A stretch of 16,307 nt of DNA, taken from the NCBI GenBank assembly GCA_023411615.1, contig JAEYOR010000014.1, positions 1 through 16,307 of the forward strand, in the 5' to 3' direction. Under the pieces are notes generated by a model. The model was not told where the DNA came from and did no database searches. It saw nothing but the letters and a program-made list of their open reading frames with translations. Origin of the DNA: Actinomycetes bacterium (GTDB lineage: Bacteria; Actinomycetota; Actinomycetes; Actinomycetales; Demequinaceae). The position numbers were made by a program, and so were the translations under genes. Of this stretch, positions 7,071 to 14,096 are shown piece by piece. How positions within the stretch are numbered: position 1 is the stretch's first letter; every line of letters begins with the position of its first letter.

Positions 7071-7393
7071 CTCTGTTCCGCCGCCGTGGCACATCGGGTG
7101 GTGTGGGGCCATGGCGTGCGATTGACGTCGATGCACACCGTGACGAGGCCGTCCCGTCTCACGAGCACGGGTTCGAGACCACCGCTGGCGAGCCGCCCTG
7201 CACCGATCGCGTCCGCGTCGCTATTGGTGATGGCAATGCGCGCCGCCTCGCCCGCACCACGTTGTGCCGCCTCGAGCTCCAGCACCCATGCCCCCGCAGA
7301 GACGGCGATCGCCACCATGCCCACAGCTGCCGGCAAGGTCAGCGCAAACTCGACCGTTGCCGAGCCCGCTTCTCGGCCGTGCTCATCCCCCAC
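7067..7393 (-). CDS. TadE-like minor pilin
   Basis: Protein of 108 residues with a class III prepilin-like N-terminus: EAG followed by SATVEFALTLPAAVG, where the Glu at residue 15 sits at +5 after the likely processing Gly at 10. One helix (about 15-38) anchors it. The rest is a small outside domain with Cys87 and Cys101. It is the TadE family, minor components of the Tad/Flp pilus. Start choice is uncertain: GTG 7391-7393 gives a normal leader, while a TTG at 7406-7408 adds five residues. No ribosome site is visible for either, fitting translational coupling to the pilin gene it overlaps. Confidence 0.83.
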   Translation of the reverse strand: MGDEHGREAGSATVEFALTLPAAVGMVAIAVSAGAWVLELEAAQRGAGEAARIAITNSDADAIGAGRLASGGLEPVLVRRDGLVTVCIDVNRTPWPHTTRCATAAEQR

Positions 7394-7562
7394 CGAGAGC
7401 GCTGCCAATCACGTTGGCGATAGCCGAGCGAACTTCGGGCGATTTCACCACGGCGATGAGGACGGCGGCGAAGGCGGCCGCCGCGACCGTCACCAATGCG
7501 TACTCGATGGTCGCCATGCCGTCGTCAGCGGCATCGACAACCCGCTTCAGGGTGCTCTTCAT
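7383..7562 (-). CDS. Flp-type pilin, DUF4244 family
   Basis: Small protein of 59 residues: a charged leader (1-14), a likely prepilin peptidase site after Gly15 in DDG-MATIEYAL, Glu20 at +5, and one hydrophobic helix (about 19-39). This is the arrangement of DUF4244 proteins (Rv3656c type), thought to be the major pilin subunit of the actinobacterial Flp pilus. The ATG at 7560-7562 overlaps the preceding gene's stop in ATGA and has GAAGGGA upstream. It is too short to contain anything beyond the pilin helix and a brief amphipathic tail. No prepilin peptidase gene is present in the window. Confidence 0.9.
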   Translation of the reverse strand: MKSTLKRVVDAADDGMATIEYALVTVAAAAFAAVLIAVVKSPEVRSAIANVIGSALGGG

Positions 7563-8110
7563 GGGTGTGTCCCTTCTGTGGCGGCAATGGGGCCGCCTTC
7601 CCCTTGAGTGGTCCATTCATGTGGCGCAAATGAGCCGACGGCAGGCGCGACGTCACCCACCACTCCCGCGCCAATGGCGATGATGAGCGGCACGATTCCG
7701 ATGACGATGAAGGCGGGGAGCAGGCAAAGTGTGAGTGGCAGGGTCATGCGCACCCCAAGTTCAGCGGCAGCTGTCAACGCTGCCGCTTTGCGCCGTGCCA
7801 CGGTTGACTGAGCGAGCGCGTCAAGAGCCGCCACCGGACTGGCGCCGCGCTCCCACGCGGGCAGCAGAGTTTGCGCAAGTGGCGCCAGGGACGGATTGCA
7901 TGCCCGCCATGCCACCTCCCACCCCTCTCCCCTCCGCAAGTGGGCAGCCACCATCTGAAGACCTGTGGGATCCCCCGCTTCGCGGTGCCACACGCCTCCG
8001 GTTGCAGTCAAGGCGCCCGTCACATCGAGGCCCGCACGCATGCACGCACTCAGCAGCGCGCATGCGGTGATGACATCAATCTGGGGCACAGAGTCCAGTG
8101 ATGGGGGCAT
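7559..8110 (-). CDS. TadC-like type II secretion F family membrane protein
   Basis: Protein of 183 residues with a cytoplasmic helical part (about 10-120), including TVARRKAAALTAAAELGVRM, which is typical of T2SSF domains, then a strong hydrophobic stretch (about 123-150). It would form the inner-membrane platform of the pilus machine with the TadB-like protein. It is shorter than many TadC proteins, with little N-terminal membrane sequence. The start ATG lies two bases after the tadB stop. Its own stop overlaps the pilin start by four bases. Confidence 0.85.
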   Translation of the reverse strand: MPPSLDSVPQIDVITACALLSACMRAGLDVTGALTATGGVWHREAGDPTGLQMVAAHLRRGEGWEVAWRACNPSLAPLAQTLLPAWERGASPVAALDALAQSTVARRKAAALTAAAELGVRMTLPLTLCLLPAFIVIGIVPLIIAIGAGVVGDVAPAVGSFAPHEWTTQGEGGPIAATEGTHP

Positions 8111-8112
8111 CG

Positions 8113-8610
8113 TCAGGGCGCTCCGATCTCACGGGCAGCGCGCACAAGAGCCGTGAGCCAGCGTCGTCCCGCCCACGTCAGTACGCCCGCAATGACCAAA
8201 AGGGCCACTCCAAGGCCTGTGCCCAACAGCGAGGCAACGCGGGGCTCGACAATCACGCCGAGCGCAAGCCCCACAGCTGGCAACCACATGAGCGTGCGGG
8301 CCGACGCGCGCGGCCCGGCGGCAGCGACGTCCCGCGCAACCTCCGCCTCTTCACGTTGCGCCTCAATTCGCGCGAGGGCGTCAAGCACATCTGCAAGGGG
8401 GACGCCAACGGTGGCGCAGAGGCGGGCAGCGCGTTCGGCGTCGGCGATGACCCGCGAACCTCGGGTGTCACCGACGAGGCTGCCCGCCTCCTCATCCCAT
8501 TCGATGCCGTCCCCCCACAGCGACCACGCTTCGTGGGCACTCGCTCCAGCTCGTGACATCGCGGAGACTGCGGCGAGACGCTCCGCCCCGGTGGGAACGG
8601 GCGCGTTCAT
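8113..8610 (-). CDS. TadB-like type II secretion F family membrane protein, short form
   Basis: Protein of 165 residues. The N-terminal 100 residues are a cytoplasmic helical T2SSF-like region, with ADAERAARLCATVGVPLADVLDALA as the recognisable part (about 57-81). Two helices follow (about 106-123 and 128-148). Typical actinobacterial TadB proteins are about 100 residues longer and begin with membrane helices, which are absent here. The start overlaps the tadA stop in ATGA, so a missing N-terminus cannot be hidden upstream in the same frame without overlapping tadA. The role is a platform protein of the Flp pilus. Confidence 0.82.
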   Translation of the reverse strand: MNAPVPTGAERLAAVSAMSRAGASAHEAWSLWGDGIEWDEEAGSLVGDTRGSRVIADAERAARLCATVGVPLADVLDALARIEAQREEAEVARDVAAAGPRASARTLMWLPAVGLALGVIVEPRVASLLGTGLGVALLVIAGVLTWAGRRWLTALVRAAREIGAP

Positions 8611-9674
8611 GCCGCCGCCTCAAATGCGGGTGCAGGCGTCAGCGTGCGCTCAGGACGTCCCTCGATGCACGCTGCAAGCGAAGACCACGCGGGCCCCCGC
8701 GTGAGCGAACCGTCGGGCGCTATCGCGATGGCAACGCTCGCAATCAGCTCTCCCCCAACGAGATCGAGTGTGGCGATGGTCGCCACACGCCGCACCCCCT
8801 CATGACGTTCAACATGGACCACGGCATCAAAGGCGGCCGCCGCATGGAGCCCAACGGCGGCATCGCTGAGCCCTGCGAGCGCACCAAGTGCTATGAGCCT
8901 GGCGGGAACATCGGCAGCAGCATTCGCGTGAAGAGTGGTGAAGCCGCCATGCCCGGTGTTGAGGGCAAGCAGCATCTCGCGCACCTCGGCTCCACGACAC
9001 TCGCCAACGACAAGGCGGTCAGGTCGCATCCGCAGTGCCTCACGAACGAGTTGGGCGAGACCAACCGCTCCCGCGCCGTCTACGTTGGGTCGCCTTTCGA
9101 CAAGGCGAACCACATGAGGATGGTCTGGCCGCGCCTCTCCCGCCTCCTCGATGAGGACGACCCTCTCGGCAGGGTCGACCTCGCCCATGAGCGTCGACAG
9201 CAACGTCGTCTTGCCCGTGCCCGTTGCGCCGGTGATGACGAGTGACGCCCGAGACCGCACAAGGCCGCGCAGGAGCGCGGCGACATCCTCGTGGACCATT
9301 CCCAAGCGGTTCAGATCATTCCAATCAAGTGCCGCGCCCCGCACTCGCCGCAGCGACATCGTGGTGCCACCATCGGCGATGGGCGGCAACACCGCGTGAA
9401 AGCGGGTCCCATCGGGCAGCCGCGCATCAACGGTAGGACTCGCGTCGTCGAGGCGTCGGCCGCTCAGGGCCGCCAAGCGCACCGCGAGAGCGCGCACGTC
9501 GCTCGCGAGCGTGGGCAACACCACGAGTGGCGCCACATCTCGCACCTGCTCGAGGCCCACGCCACGATCAAGCCACACCTGCCCCGGCCCATTGACGAGC
9601 ACGTCGGTGACCCCGGGCACCTCCCATAGTTCTCGCAGCCATTGCGGCATCCACTCATATGGCGTCATGCCCAC
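8607..9674 (-). CDS. tadA: TadA/CpaF-family pilus assembly ATPase
   Basis: Cytoplasmic secretion ATPase of 355 residues that powers Flp/Tad pilus assembly. The family features are in order: the N-terminal VTDVLVNGPGQVWLDRG segment (22-38), the PDGTRFHAVLPP segment (87-98), Walker A GATGTGKTT (149-157), the Asp/Glu box VVLIEEAGE (172-180), Walker B LVVGECRG (221-228) and the His box HGGFTTLHAN (242-251). Translation probably starts at GTG 9672-9674 or ATG 9666-9668. Neither has a clear ribosome site. It is first in a six-gene operon with overlapping ends. The HAD phosphatase gene is divergent only 155 bases away, with no CpaE/Ssd-like gene between, unlike the common actinobacterial order. Confidence 0.95.
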   Translation of the reverse strand: MGMTPYEWMPQWLRELWEVPGVTDVLVNGPGQVWLDRGVGLEQVRDVAPLVVLPTLASDVRALAVRLAALSGRRLDDASPTVDARLPDGTRFHAVLPPIADGGTTMSLRRVRGAALDWNDLNRLGMVHEDVAALLRGLVRSRASLVITGATGTGKTTLLSTLMGEVDPAERVVLIEEAGEARPDHPHVVRLVERRPNVDGAGAVGLAQLVREALRMRPDRLVVGECRGAEVREMLLALNTGHGGFTTLHANAAADVPARLIALGALAGLSDAAVGLHAAAAFDAVVHVERHEGVRRVATIATLDLVGGELIASVAIAIAPDGSLTRGPAWSSLAACIEGRPERTLTPAPAFEAAA

Positions 9675-9817
9675 ACGGTGCGCCGACCGTGCCTGTCGAT
9701 GTCGGAGCTACGGCGAACATCTGTGGACAGGGTGCCTGCGCACGGAGTCTTGGACATCGGTGATGACCTCGCCACAAGCACGTGCCGCGGCGCCTACCGC
9801 CGCCATCATTGCCCGGT

Positions 9818-9830
9818 TACGCTGGGCCTA
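9818..9830 (+). promoter_or_regulatory. -10 box for a leaderless HAD phosphatase transcript (TACGCT)
   Basis: TACGCT (9818-9823) fits TANNNT and ends six bases before the A of the ATG at 9830. No ribosome site precedes this start. Transcription would begin on the start codon, a common actinobacterial arrangement. Confidence 0.6.
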
Positions 9831-10636
9831 TGGCCGCGCGTTCAGCAGCATTCTTCGACCTCGACAAGACGATCATCGCGACGTCGTCGTCGGCGGCTTT
9901 CTCGCGCCCGCTCATGGAGCAAGGCCTCTTCACCCGCGCCGACGCTGTCCGGGCCGCCTACGCACACTTCCTCTTCAGCGTCGGCGGCGCTGACGAAAGA
10001 CAAACGAACCGCCTGCGCGACGCCCTCTCGGAGCTTGTCAAGGGCTGGGAACTCGCCAAGGTGACCGACATTGTCGCCGAGACGGTTCACGACCTCATCG
10101 ACCCTGTGGTCTATGAAGAGGCCCTCGCGCTGATCCGCCGCCACCAAGCGAACGGCCGGGACGTCGTCATCGTGTCGGCGTCTGGTGCCGAGCTCGTCGC
10201 ACCGATCGCGGACCTTCTCGGAGCGGAGGACTGGATCGCGTCAGAGATGGAGATTCGCGACGGCGTCTACACCGGCGAGATCACCTTCTACGCATACGGT
10301 CCGGCCAAGGCCGACGCCATCAAACGACTGGCCAAGGCCCGCGGCTATGACCTCTCAACGTGCTACGCGTACTCCGACTCGATCACCGACGAGCCGATGC
10401 TCAATGCAGTTGGTCACGGCTTTGTCATCAATCCGGATCGGGCGCTTCGCCGCGCAGCAATCGACAACGGTTGGGGCGTGTTGCGCTTCCGCAAGCCCGT
10501 CGCGCTACGCCGTGCCACAGCAACCGGCCCCACGGTCGCGACGGTTGCCGCCGTGGCGCTTGCCGCCACTGTTGCCGCAGTTCTGGTCGGATCAGCGCGC
10601 GCACGCAAGCGTCGCCGAGAAGACGACGCCTACTAA
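9830..10636 (+). CDS. HAD-superfamily phosphatase (SerB-like subfamily IB) with C-terminal membrane tail
   Basis: Phosphatase-like protein of 268 residues. Motif I is FFDLDKT with Asp10 as probable nucleophile and Asp12 as acid/base. Motif II is VIVSAS with Ser116, the Lys of motif III lies around 160-165, and motif IV is YSDSITDEPML with Asp183 and Asp187 for Mg2+. This is the HAD-IB pattern shared with phosphoserine phosphatases, but such proteins beside tad clusters have no established substrate. A helix at about 233-254 followed by a basic RARKRRR tail suggests membrane anchoring. The ATG at 9830 is preferred over 9782, which adds an unconserved stretch, because the -10 box sits just before it. 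It is divergent from tadA and converges with the small gene ending at 10661. Confidence 0.92.
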   Translation: MAARSAAFFDLDKTIIATSSSAAFSRPLMEQGLFTRADAVRAAYAHFLFSVGGADERQTNRLRDALSELVKGWELAKVTDIVAETVHDLIDPVVYEEALALIRRHQANGRDVVIVSASGAELVAPIADLLGAEDWIASEMEIRDGVYTGEITFYAYGPAKADAIKRLAKARGYDLSTCYAYSDSITDEPMLNAVGHGFVINPDRALRRAAIDNGWGVLRFRKPVALRRATATGPTVATVAAVALAATVAAVLVGSARARKRRREDDAY

Positions 10637-10686
10637 GCAGTCACGCGCCGCACACCGAACTCACCCGCTCTTGCGGCGGAACTGCT
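10636..10686. other. Two-part inverted repeat between converging genes
   Basis: AGCAGT (10636-10641) pairs with ACTGCT (10681-10686), and inside it CGCCGC (10646-10651) pairs with GCGGCG (10673-10678). The structure starts at the last base of the HAD gene stop and extends into the 3' end of the opposing small gene. There is no U tract. It may serve as a weak bidirectional terminator. Confidence 0.3.
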
Positions 10687-10933
10687 GAGGCGCGTGGGCC
10701 TCACCATTGCCATGCAAGTGCGCACTCGGCCCGGAAGCCCCCGTTCGGGGACGCGACGCGTCCGTGGCGCCCACCGCGTCGGCCATTGCCTGCTGGGCAT
10801 CGCCTTCCTTAACCTGCGCCAAGAACTTCTGCGCGTCCTCGCCGCGCAACATGGTGGCAAGGCGATCGCCGTGGAAGATGTGGACCTCACCGTTGGTGCG
10901 GGTCCGATAGTCGTAGCCCTTTTTTCCGCTCAT
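10661..10933 (-). CDS. Small conserved-looking hypothetical protein
   Basis: Protein of 90 residues with no function that I can assign. The first 55 residues look like an ordered domain: KKGYDYRTRTNGEVHIFHGDRLATMLRGEDAQKFLAQVKEGDAQQAM. The pattern resembles short hypothetical proteins common in Micrococcales, with a two-strand start and a helix after the L-R-G turn. The last 35 residues are polar and probably disordered. ATG 10931-10933 is chosen as the start because the sequence upstream (to 11005) looks non-coding. The ribosome site is weak. Its 5' region faces the promoter of sigma gene 3, so the two are divergent. There is no membrane segment or Cys. Confidence 0.7.
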   Translation of the reverse strand: MSGKKGYDYRTRTNGEVHIFHGDRLATMLRGEDAQKFLAQVKEGDAQQAMADAVGATDASRPRTGASGPSAHLHGNGEAHAPQQFRRKSG

Positions 10934-10998
10934 AGCCCCATGGGACCACGCGTCACCGGCCCGCGCAACCGACTCGCCTGTGTCACGCGCTGCGATAC

Positions 10999-11027
10999 GA
11001 CCCAACCTTTTCGCCGCGGCATCCGTA
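10999..11027 (+). promoter_or_regulatory. ECF-type promoter of sigma module 3 (GACCCAAC-N17-CGTA)
   Basis: GACCCAAC (10999-11006) and CGTA (11024-11027) are separated by 17 bases, the same pair and spacing as upstream of sigma genes 1 and 2. The -35 half is identical to that of sigma gene 1. The CGTA ends 42 bases before the start codon. Confidence 0.5.
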
Positions 11028-11035
11028 GGTTGGGT
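11000..11035. promoter_or_regulatory. 9-bp perfect inverted repeat over the sigma 3 promoter
   Basis: ACCCAACCT (11000-11008) and AGGTTGGGT (11027-11035) are perfect inverse complements with an 18-base centre. The left arm covers the putative -35 and the right arm abuts the -10, so the repeat could be an operator, or part of the promoter could be symmetric by chance. It lies between the small minus-strand gene and sigma gene 3. Confidence 0.5.
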
Positions 11036-11069
11036 GACAGATCGGCGATGTGCTGACTCGGGAGGGTCC

Positions 11070-11612
11070 GTGGCGAGGTGGCAAGGCTTCTATGACGAGC
11101 TTGCCTCGACGCGCTATCCCTCGCTCCTTGCTTACGGCGTGGCACTCACCGGCCAACGGGCTACGGCGGAGGATCTCGTTCAGGAGGCGCTCATACGCAC
11201 CTTCTCCACCCCACGGCGCATTCACTCGTTGCAACACGCCGAGTATTACGTTCGCCGTGCGATCGCGACGATCTTCATCGATGACAAGCGACGCGAGGCG
11301 TTGTTTCAGCGCACCCAGGCCCGGCTTGCCACCGGGCCAACCGAGCCAGCCAAGACCGTCGAGATCGACGAGCGGGATGCCGTCACTGCCGCGCTCCTGA
11401 CGCTGTCGCCACGTATGCGGGCCTGCGTTGTGCTGCGGTACTACGACGACTACACCGTGCGGCAGGTGGCGGACGCTCTCGGCATCGCGAGCGGTTCCGT
11501 CAAACGCTATTTGCATGAGGCTTCCGAGTTGCTGAGGACCACACTCGGCGCGGAAGAAGACAAGCAGACAATGTGGGTGGCGCCCGTATCGGGCAGAAGA
11601 GGAGGGCACTGA
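11070..11612 (+). CDS. ECF RNA polymerase sigma factor, SigE family (module 3)
   Basis: Sigma factor of 180 residues. Region 2 (about 15-80) includes ATAEDLVQEALIRTFS (31-46) and YYVRRAIATIFIDDKRR (59-75). Region 4 (about 105-160) includes LSPRMRACVVLRYYDD (112-127) and the helix-turn-helix GIASGSVKRYLHEA. Motif positions are identical to those of sigma factors 1 and 2. The start is GTG 11070, with GGAGG at 11061-11065 and the VARW N-terminus shared with the paralogues. The frame is open to 10980, but that stretch covers the promoter. One base separates its stop from the next ATG, which has GGAGGG upstream, so the two genes form an operon. Confidence 0.92.
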   Translation: MARWQGFYDELASTRYPSLLAYGVALTGQRATAEDLVQEALIRTFSTPRRIHSLQHAEYYVRRAIATIFIDDKRREALFQRTQARLATGPTEPAKTVEIDERDAVTAALLTLSPRMRACVVLRYYDDYTVRQVADALGIASGSVKRYLHEASELLRTTLGAEEDKQTMWVAPVSGRRGGH

Positions 11613-11613
11613 G

Positions 11614-12819
11614 ATGCCCACACTTCACGAGCTGTTCGCAGCTTCAATCGACGAGCGGGCGCTTCGTTACTCCGTCAACGGACCCGGGGCGCGTCCCGAG
11701 ACCCTGCGCCGCATCCGCACGGTGCGCCGTCGCCACTCCATCGCCGCTGGCACCACCTCGGCCTTTGCGCTGACGAGCGGCTTCCTTGTCGCCGCGCAAG
11801 GCGGAGGCGGCCTCACGACACCAGCAAACGACGCGGCCGACGCTGGGGGCGAGGTGGTCATCGATCTCTCCAACCTGTCGCCGTTCCCATCGCTGCCCGG
11901 CGTGACGCCGGACGCTGCGTGTGGGGTGTCGATTGCCGACCTCGGTGGCACACAGACGGCGGACGGCTTTGCGATCGAGACAAAGTGGCTTCAGGAAGAT
12001 GTGCTCGACTCGAATGGCGGCTATGCGCAGGTGCGCACCGCGGTCACGTATCACGGGGAACCGCGCCCGCCGGCTTTTGTCGACACCGGATACGCCGTCA
12101 TCGCCTCGGAAGGAACCGTGGTCGCACTCGTGGAGTCGGATTGGCAGCCCCGCTTCGAGCGGCTGGACAGCGGCTCCGGATGGGTGGAGTACATCACGTT
12201 GCAGGGAGGGGCAGGCACCTCCCTACGCACGTGCGATGGCGAAGCGCTACGCGCTGGCGACTATGAGGTCTACGTCATCGCGCAGGCGAGCATCAATGAA
12301 GAGCTCTTGGCCCGGCAACTGCTCGCGGAAGAGGGCGTGGTGCTCGCTGCTCAAGACGGTGAGGAGTGGACGCCCGGCTCCGAGGCGTGCGAGCGGGAGG
12401 CGCGCTACCCGACCACGGGAGAGCGGGTGCTGCAGTGCCAACCAGACCTCTCGCCCAAGGTGACGCTCGATTTCGACAAGGGGACGGCGACGGTTGTCTA
12501 CTCACCTGATCTGTATCGGGGAAGCATTGACGTGCAGCTCATTTCGCAGCCGCTGGCGCTCACCATTGGCGGAGCCGTGGAGGCACCCAGCGTTGGCAGC
12601 GATGTCGAGGACGGCGTCGGTTCCCTCACCGGAGAGATCCCGAGTGAGACCTTTGGCGTCGAGTGTGCACTCATACAAGCTCGCGATGCGGCCCAAGCCT
12701 CGGTCGACAAAGAAGGAAACACGATCCGCTACGACACCGAGAGCAGCACCTGCGACGGCCGCGTTGTTATCACGATGGACCCCGACGGCAGGACTGTGTC
12801 AGTCATCGAAGTCGAGTAG
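11614..12819 (+). CDS. Single-pass membrane partner of sigma factor 3 (putative anti-sigma/sensor)
   Basis: Protein of 401 residues, not a named family. A cytoplasmic tail of about 40 residues ends in the basic LRRIRTVRRRH (31-41). One helix follows (about 43-61), then a Gly/Ala-rich spacer. The exported part has six Cys (103, 207, 259, 275, 351, 380). Residues about 100-228 match the outside module of partner 1: Cys103 in ACGVS, a TVVALVESD strand, and CDGEALRAGDYEVYVI (207-222) corresponding to CWDGSTLPAGDYEVLVV. The remaining third (about 275-401) has no counterpart I can see in partner 1 and ends with SSTCDGRVVITMD. It has no zinc anti-sigma motif. Regulation of the adjacent sigma factor is inferred from gene coupling and repeated architecture. 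It converges on the acyltransferase gene 31 bases away, and no terminator is evident there. Confidence 0.83.
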   Translation: MPTLHELFAASIDERALRYSVNGPGARPETLRRIRTVRRRHSIAAGTTSAFALTSGFLVAAQGGGGLTTPANDAADAGGEVVIDLSNLSPFPSLPGVTPDAACGVSIADLGGTQTADGFAIETKWLQEDVLDSNGGYAQVRTAVTYHGEPRPPAFVDTGYAVIASEGTVVALVESDWQPRFERLDSGSGWVEYITLQGGAGTSLRTCDGEALRAGDYEVYVIAQASINEELLARQLLAEEGVVLAAQDGEEWTPGSEACEREARYPTTGERVLQCQPDLSPKVTLDFDKGTATVVYSPDLYRGSIDVQLISQPLALTIGGAVEAPSVGSDVEDGVGSLTGEIPSETFGVECALIQARDAAQASVDKEGNTIRYDTESSTCDGRVVITMDPDGRTVSVIEVE

Positions 12820-12850
12820 CGAGCCCAGCCGTCGCCACCGCGGCCGGCGC

Positions 12851-14083
12851 TTACGCCTTATTCGCCCAACGCGAGCGCAGGACGGGCTTCTCAAGGAATG
12901 TCCAACTGACGGTGGCCAAGGCGTAAGCAAGGACGAGCACGGTGCCGGAGATCCACGCGAACCTCGCGAGGTCATCGATACCGCCGTAGACGTACTCGCC
13001 TACGGTGAGGTACTCCATCAAATGCAGCAGCAGGTAGTGCCAGATGTAGAGCCCGAATGACACGGTCGCGGCGTAGCGGAAGAAGCGGTTGTCGAGCAAT
13101 CGCCCCACGAGGCGCGAGTACGCCATCCCCACGAGCGCGAGCCCTGCGAATGCCGCGAGCAGCGGGAACAGGAACGGCTGACCCTGGAACGGATTCTCCA
13201 TGTACCGCGGCTCTTTGGGCGAGGCTGTCAGAGCCACCAGAGCGGCGAGCCCGGCAAAGCCCCCCGCCGCGAGCGCGTCAAAGCGCCACAAGCGTTGGCC
13301 GCCTCGCAACTGCCACCACACGACCACTCCTGCCGTCATGACGCCGATACAGAAATGCCCAAAGAACCCGACAGGGTTGTAATACGGCATCCACTCTTTG
13401 GCCCCGCCCACCACTCCGTACTGCCAGCCCTTGCCGATGGCGTCGGTCTGAAACACGGTAATGACCACGTGATTGAGCGCGGCCACCACCGCAATGACCG
13501 CAATCCAGAACCACACGGAGAACCTGAAGCCACGCCGCCCAAGGGCGAACATCGCGATCATGGCGAGCGGCATGAGGACATAACTGAAAACCTCGAGCGA
13601 AATCGACCACAGGGGGCCATTGCTCTCAGTGGGGAACCACGTCACGTAGTGGAAGCCGGACGTGAAGGTCGCACCCGAAAGCAGTCGCCACCACGGTGCT
13701 TCGATGGTGTCGAAAATGAGGAAGCCCACCGCGAAGCTGACAATGAGACTCGCCCAGTACCCGGGCGCAATGCGGGCAAAGCGGCGACGGGCATAGTGGC
13801 CGACGCTCGGGCGGGGGGCACCGGTGAGGTACGCCTTCCAAAACGGCAGGCTCAGCAGCATCCCGGACAGCACGAAGAAGATCGAGACGCCGTAGGCGCC
13901 TTTCATCATCGCGCCCTGGAGGAAGTCGAGCCACCCGGGGTTGCTCTCCATGCCCATGCGCTGGAACAGGTGCGAGAACACGACGCCCAATGCCGCGAGC
14001 GCACGCATCCCGTCCGCTCCCGAGATGCGGCTCGGTGGGTGCACAGCACCTGGTTGCGGGTCGGTCTCCGTGGTGGACGACAT
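12851..14083 (-). CDS. Acyltransferase-3 family integral membrane protein (OafA/YrhL-like)
   Basis: Membrane protein of 410 residues with about ten hydrophobic helices. It would transfer an acyl group, often acetyl, to a sugar or lipid at the cell envelope. Family marks seen are DGMRALAALGVVFSH with Arg27 and His38, FFVLSG (69-74), the basic RRRFARIAPGYW (99-110), and PLWSISLEVFSYVLMP (157-172), including the conserved Glu. The C-terminal FLEKPVLR is also typical. It has no attached SGNH domain. The ATG at 14081-14083 lies seven bases after a TAATCT -10 box and has no ribosome site, so the transcript is probably leaderless. It is divergent from acs. The acceptor cannot be predicted. Confidence 0.9.
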   Translation of the reverse strand: MSSTTETDPQPGAVHPPSRISGADGMRALAALGVVFSHLFQRMGMESNPGWLDFLQGAMMKGAYGVSIFFVLSGMLLSLPFWKAYLTGAPRPSVGHYARRRFARIAPGYWASLIVSFAVGFLIFDTIEAPWWRLLSGATFTSGFHYVTWFPTESNGPLWSISLEVFSYVLMPLAMIAMFALGRRGFRFSVWFWIAVIAVVAALNHVVITVFQTDAIGKGWQYGVVGGAKEWMPYYNPVGFFGHFCIGVMTAGVVVWWQLRGGQRLWRFDALAAGGFAGLAALVALTASPKEPRYMENPFQGQPFLFPLLAAFAGLALVGMAYSRLVGRLLDNRFFRYAATVSFGLYIWHYLLLHLMEYLTVGEYVYGGIDDLARFAWISGTVLVLAYALATVSWTFLEKPVLRSRWANKA

Positions 14084-14096
14084 GCGCGAGAGATTA
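14084..14096 (-). promoter_or_regulatory. -10 box for a leaderless acyltransferase transcript (TAATCT)
   Basis: On the minus strand TAATCT (14096-14091) fits TANNNT and is followed by seven bases and then the ATG. No Shine-Dalgarno is present. A convincing -35 is not visible. Confidence 0.55.

Noticed and set aside
6825..7607. 260-codon plus-strand open frame across the pilin genes
   Set aside because: The minus strand here holds three overlapping genes with pilin and TadE signatures. The plus-strand product shows no family features.
9721..9734. Possible DnaA box (CTGTCCACA on the minus strand) between tadA and the HAD gene
   Set aside because: A single copy with one mismatch and no AT-rich region or dnaA/dnaN nearby is not evidence of an origin.
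11026..11038. 13-base TAGGTTGGGTGAC shared with the acs coding region near 15195
   Set aside because: In acs it encodes a conserved Gly-Trp-Val-Thr stretch, so the match to the sigma 3 upstream region is most likely chance.
12820..12850. Possible terminator between partner 3 and the acyltransferase gene
   Set aside because: The 31-base gap is GC-rich, but I found no stem longer than a few pairs and no U tract.
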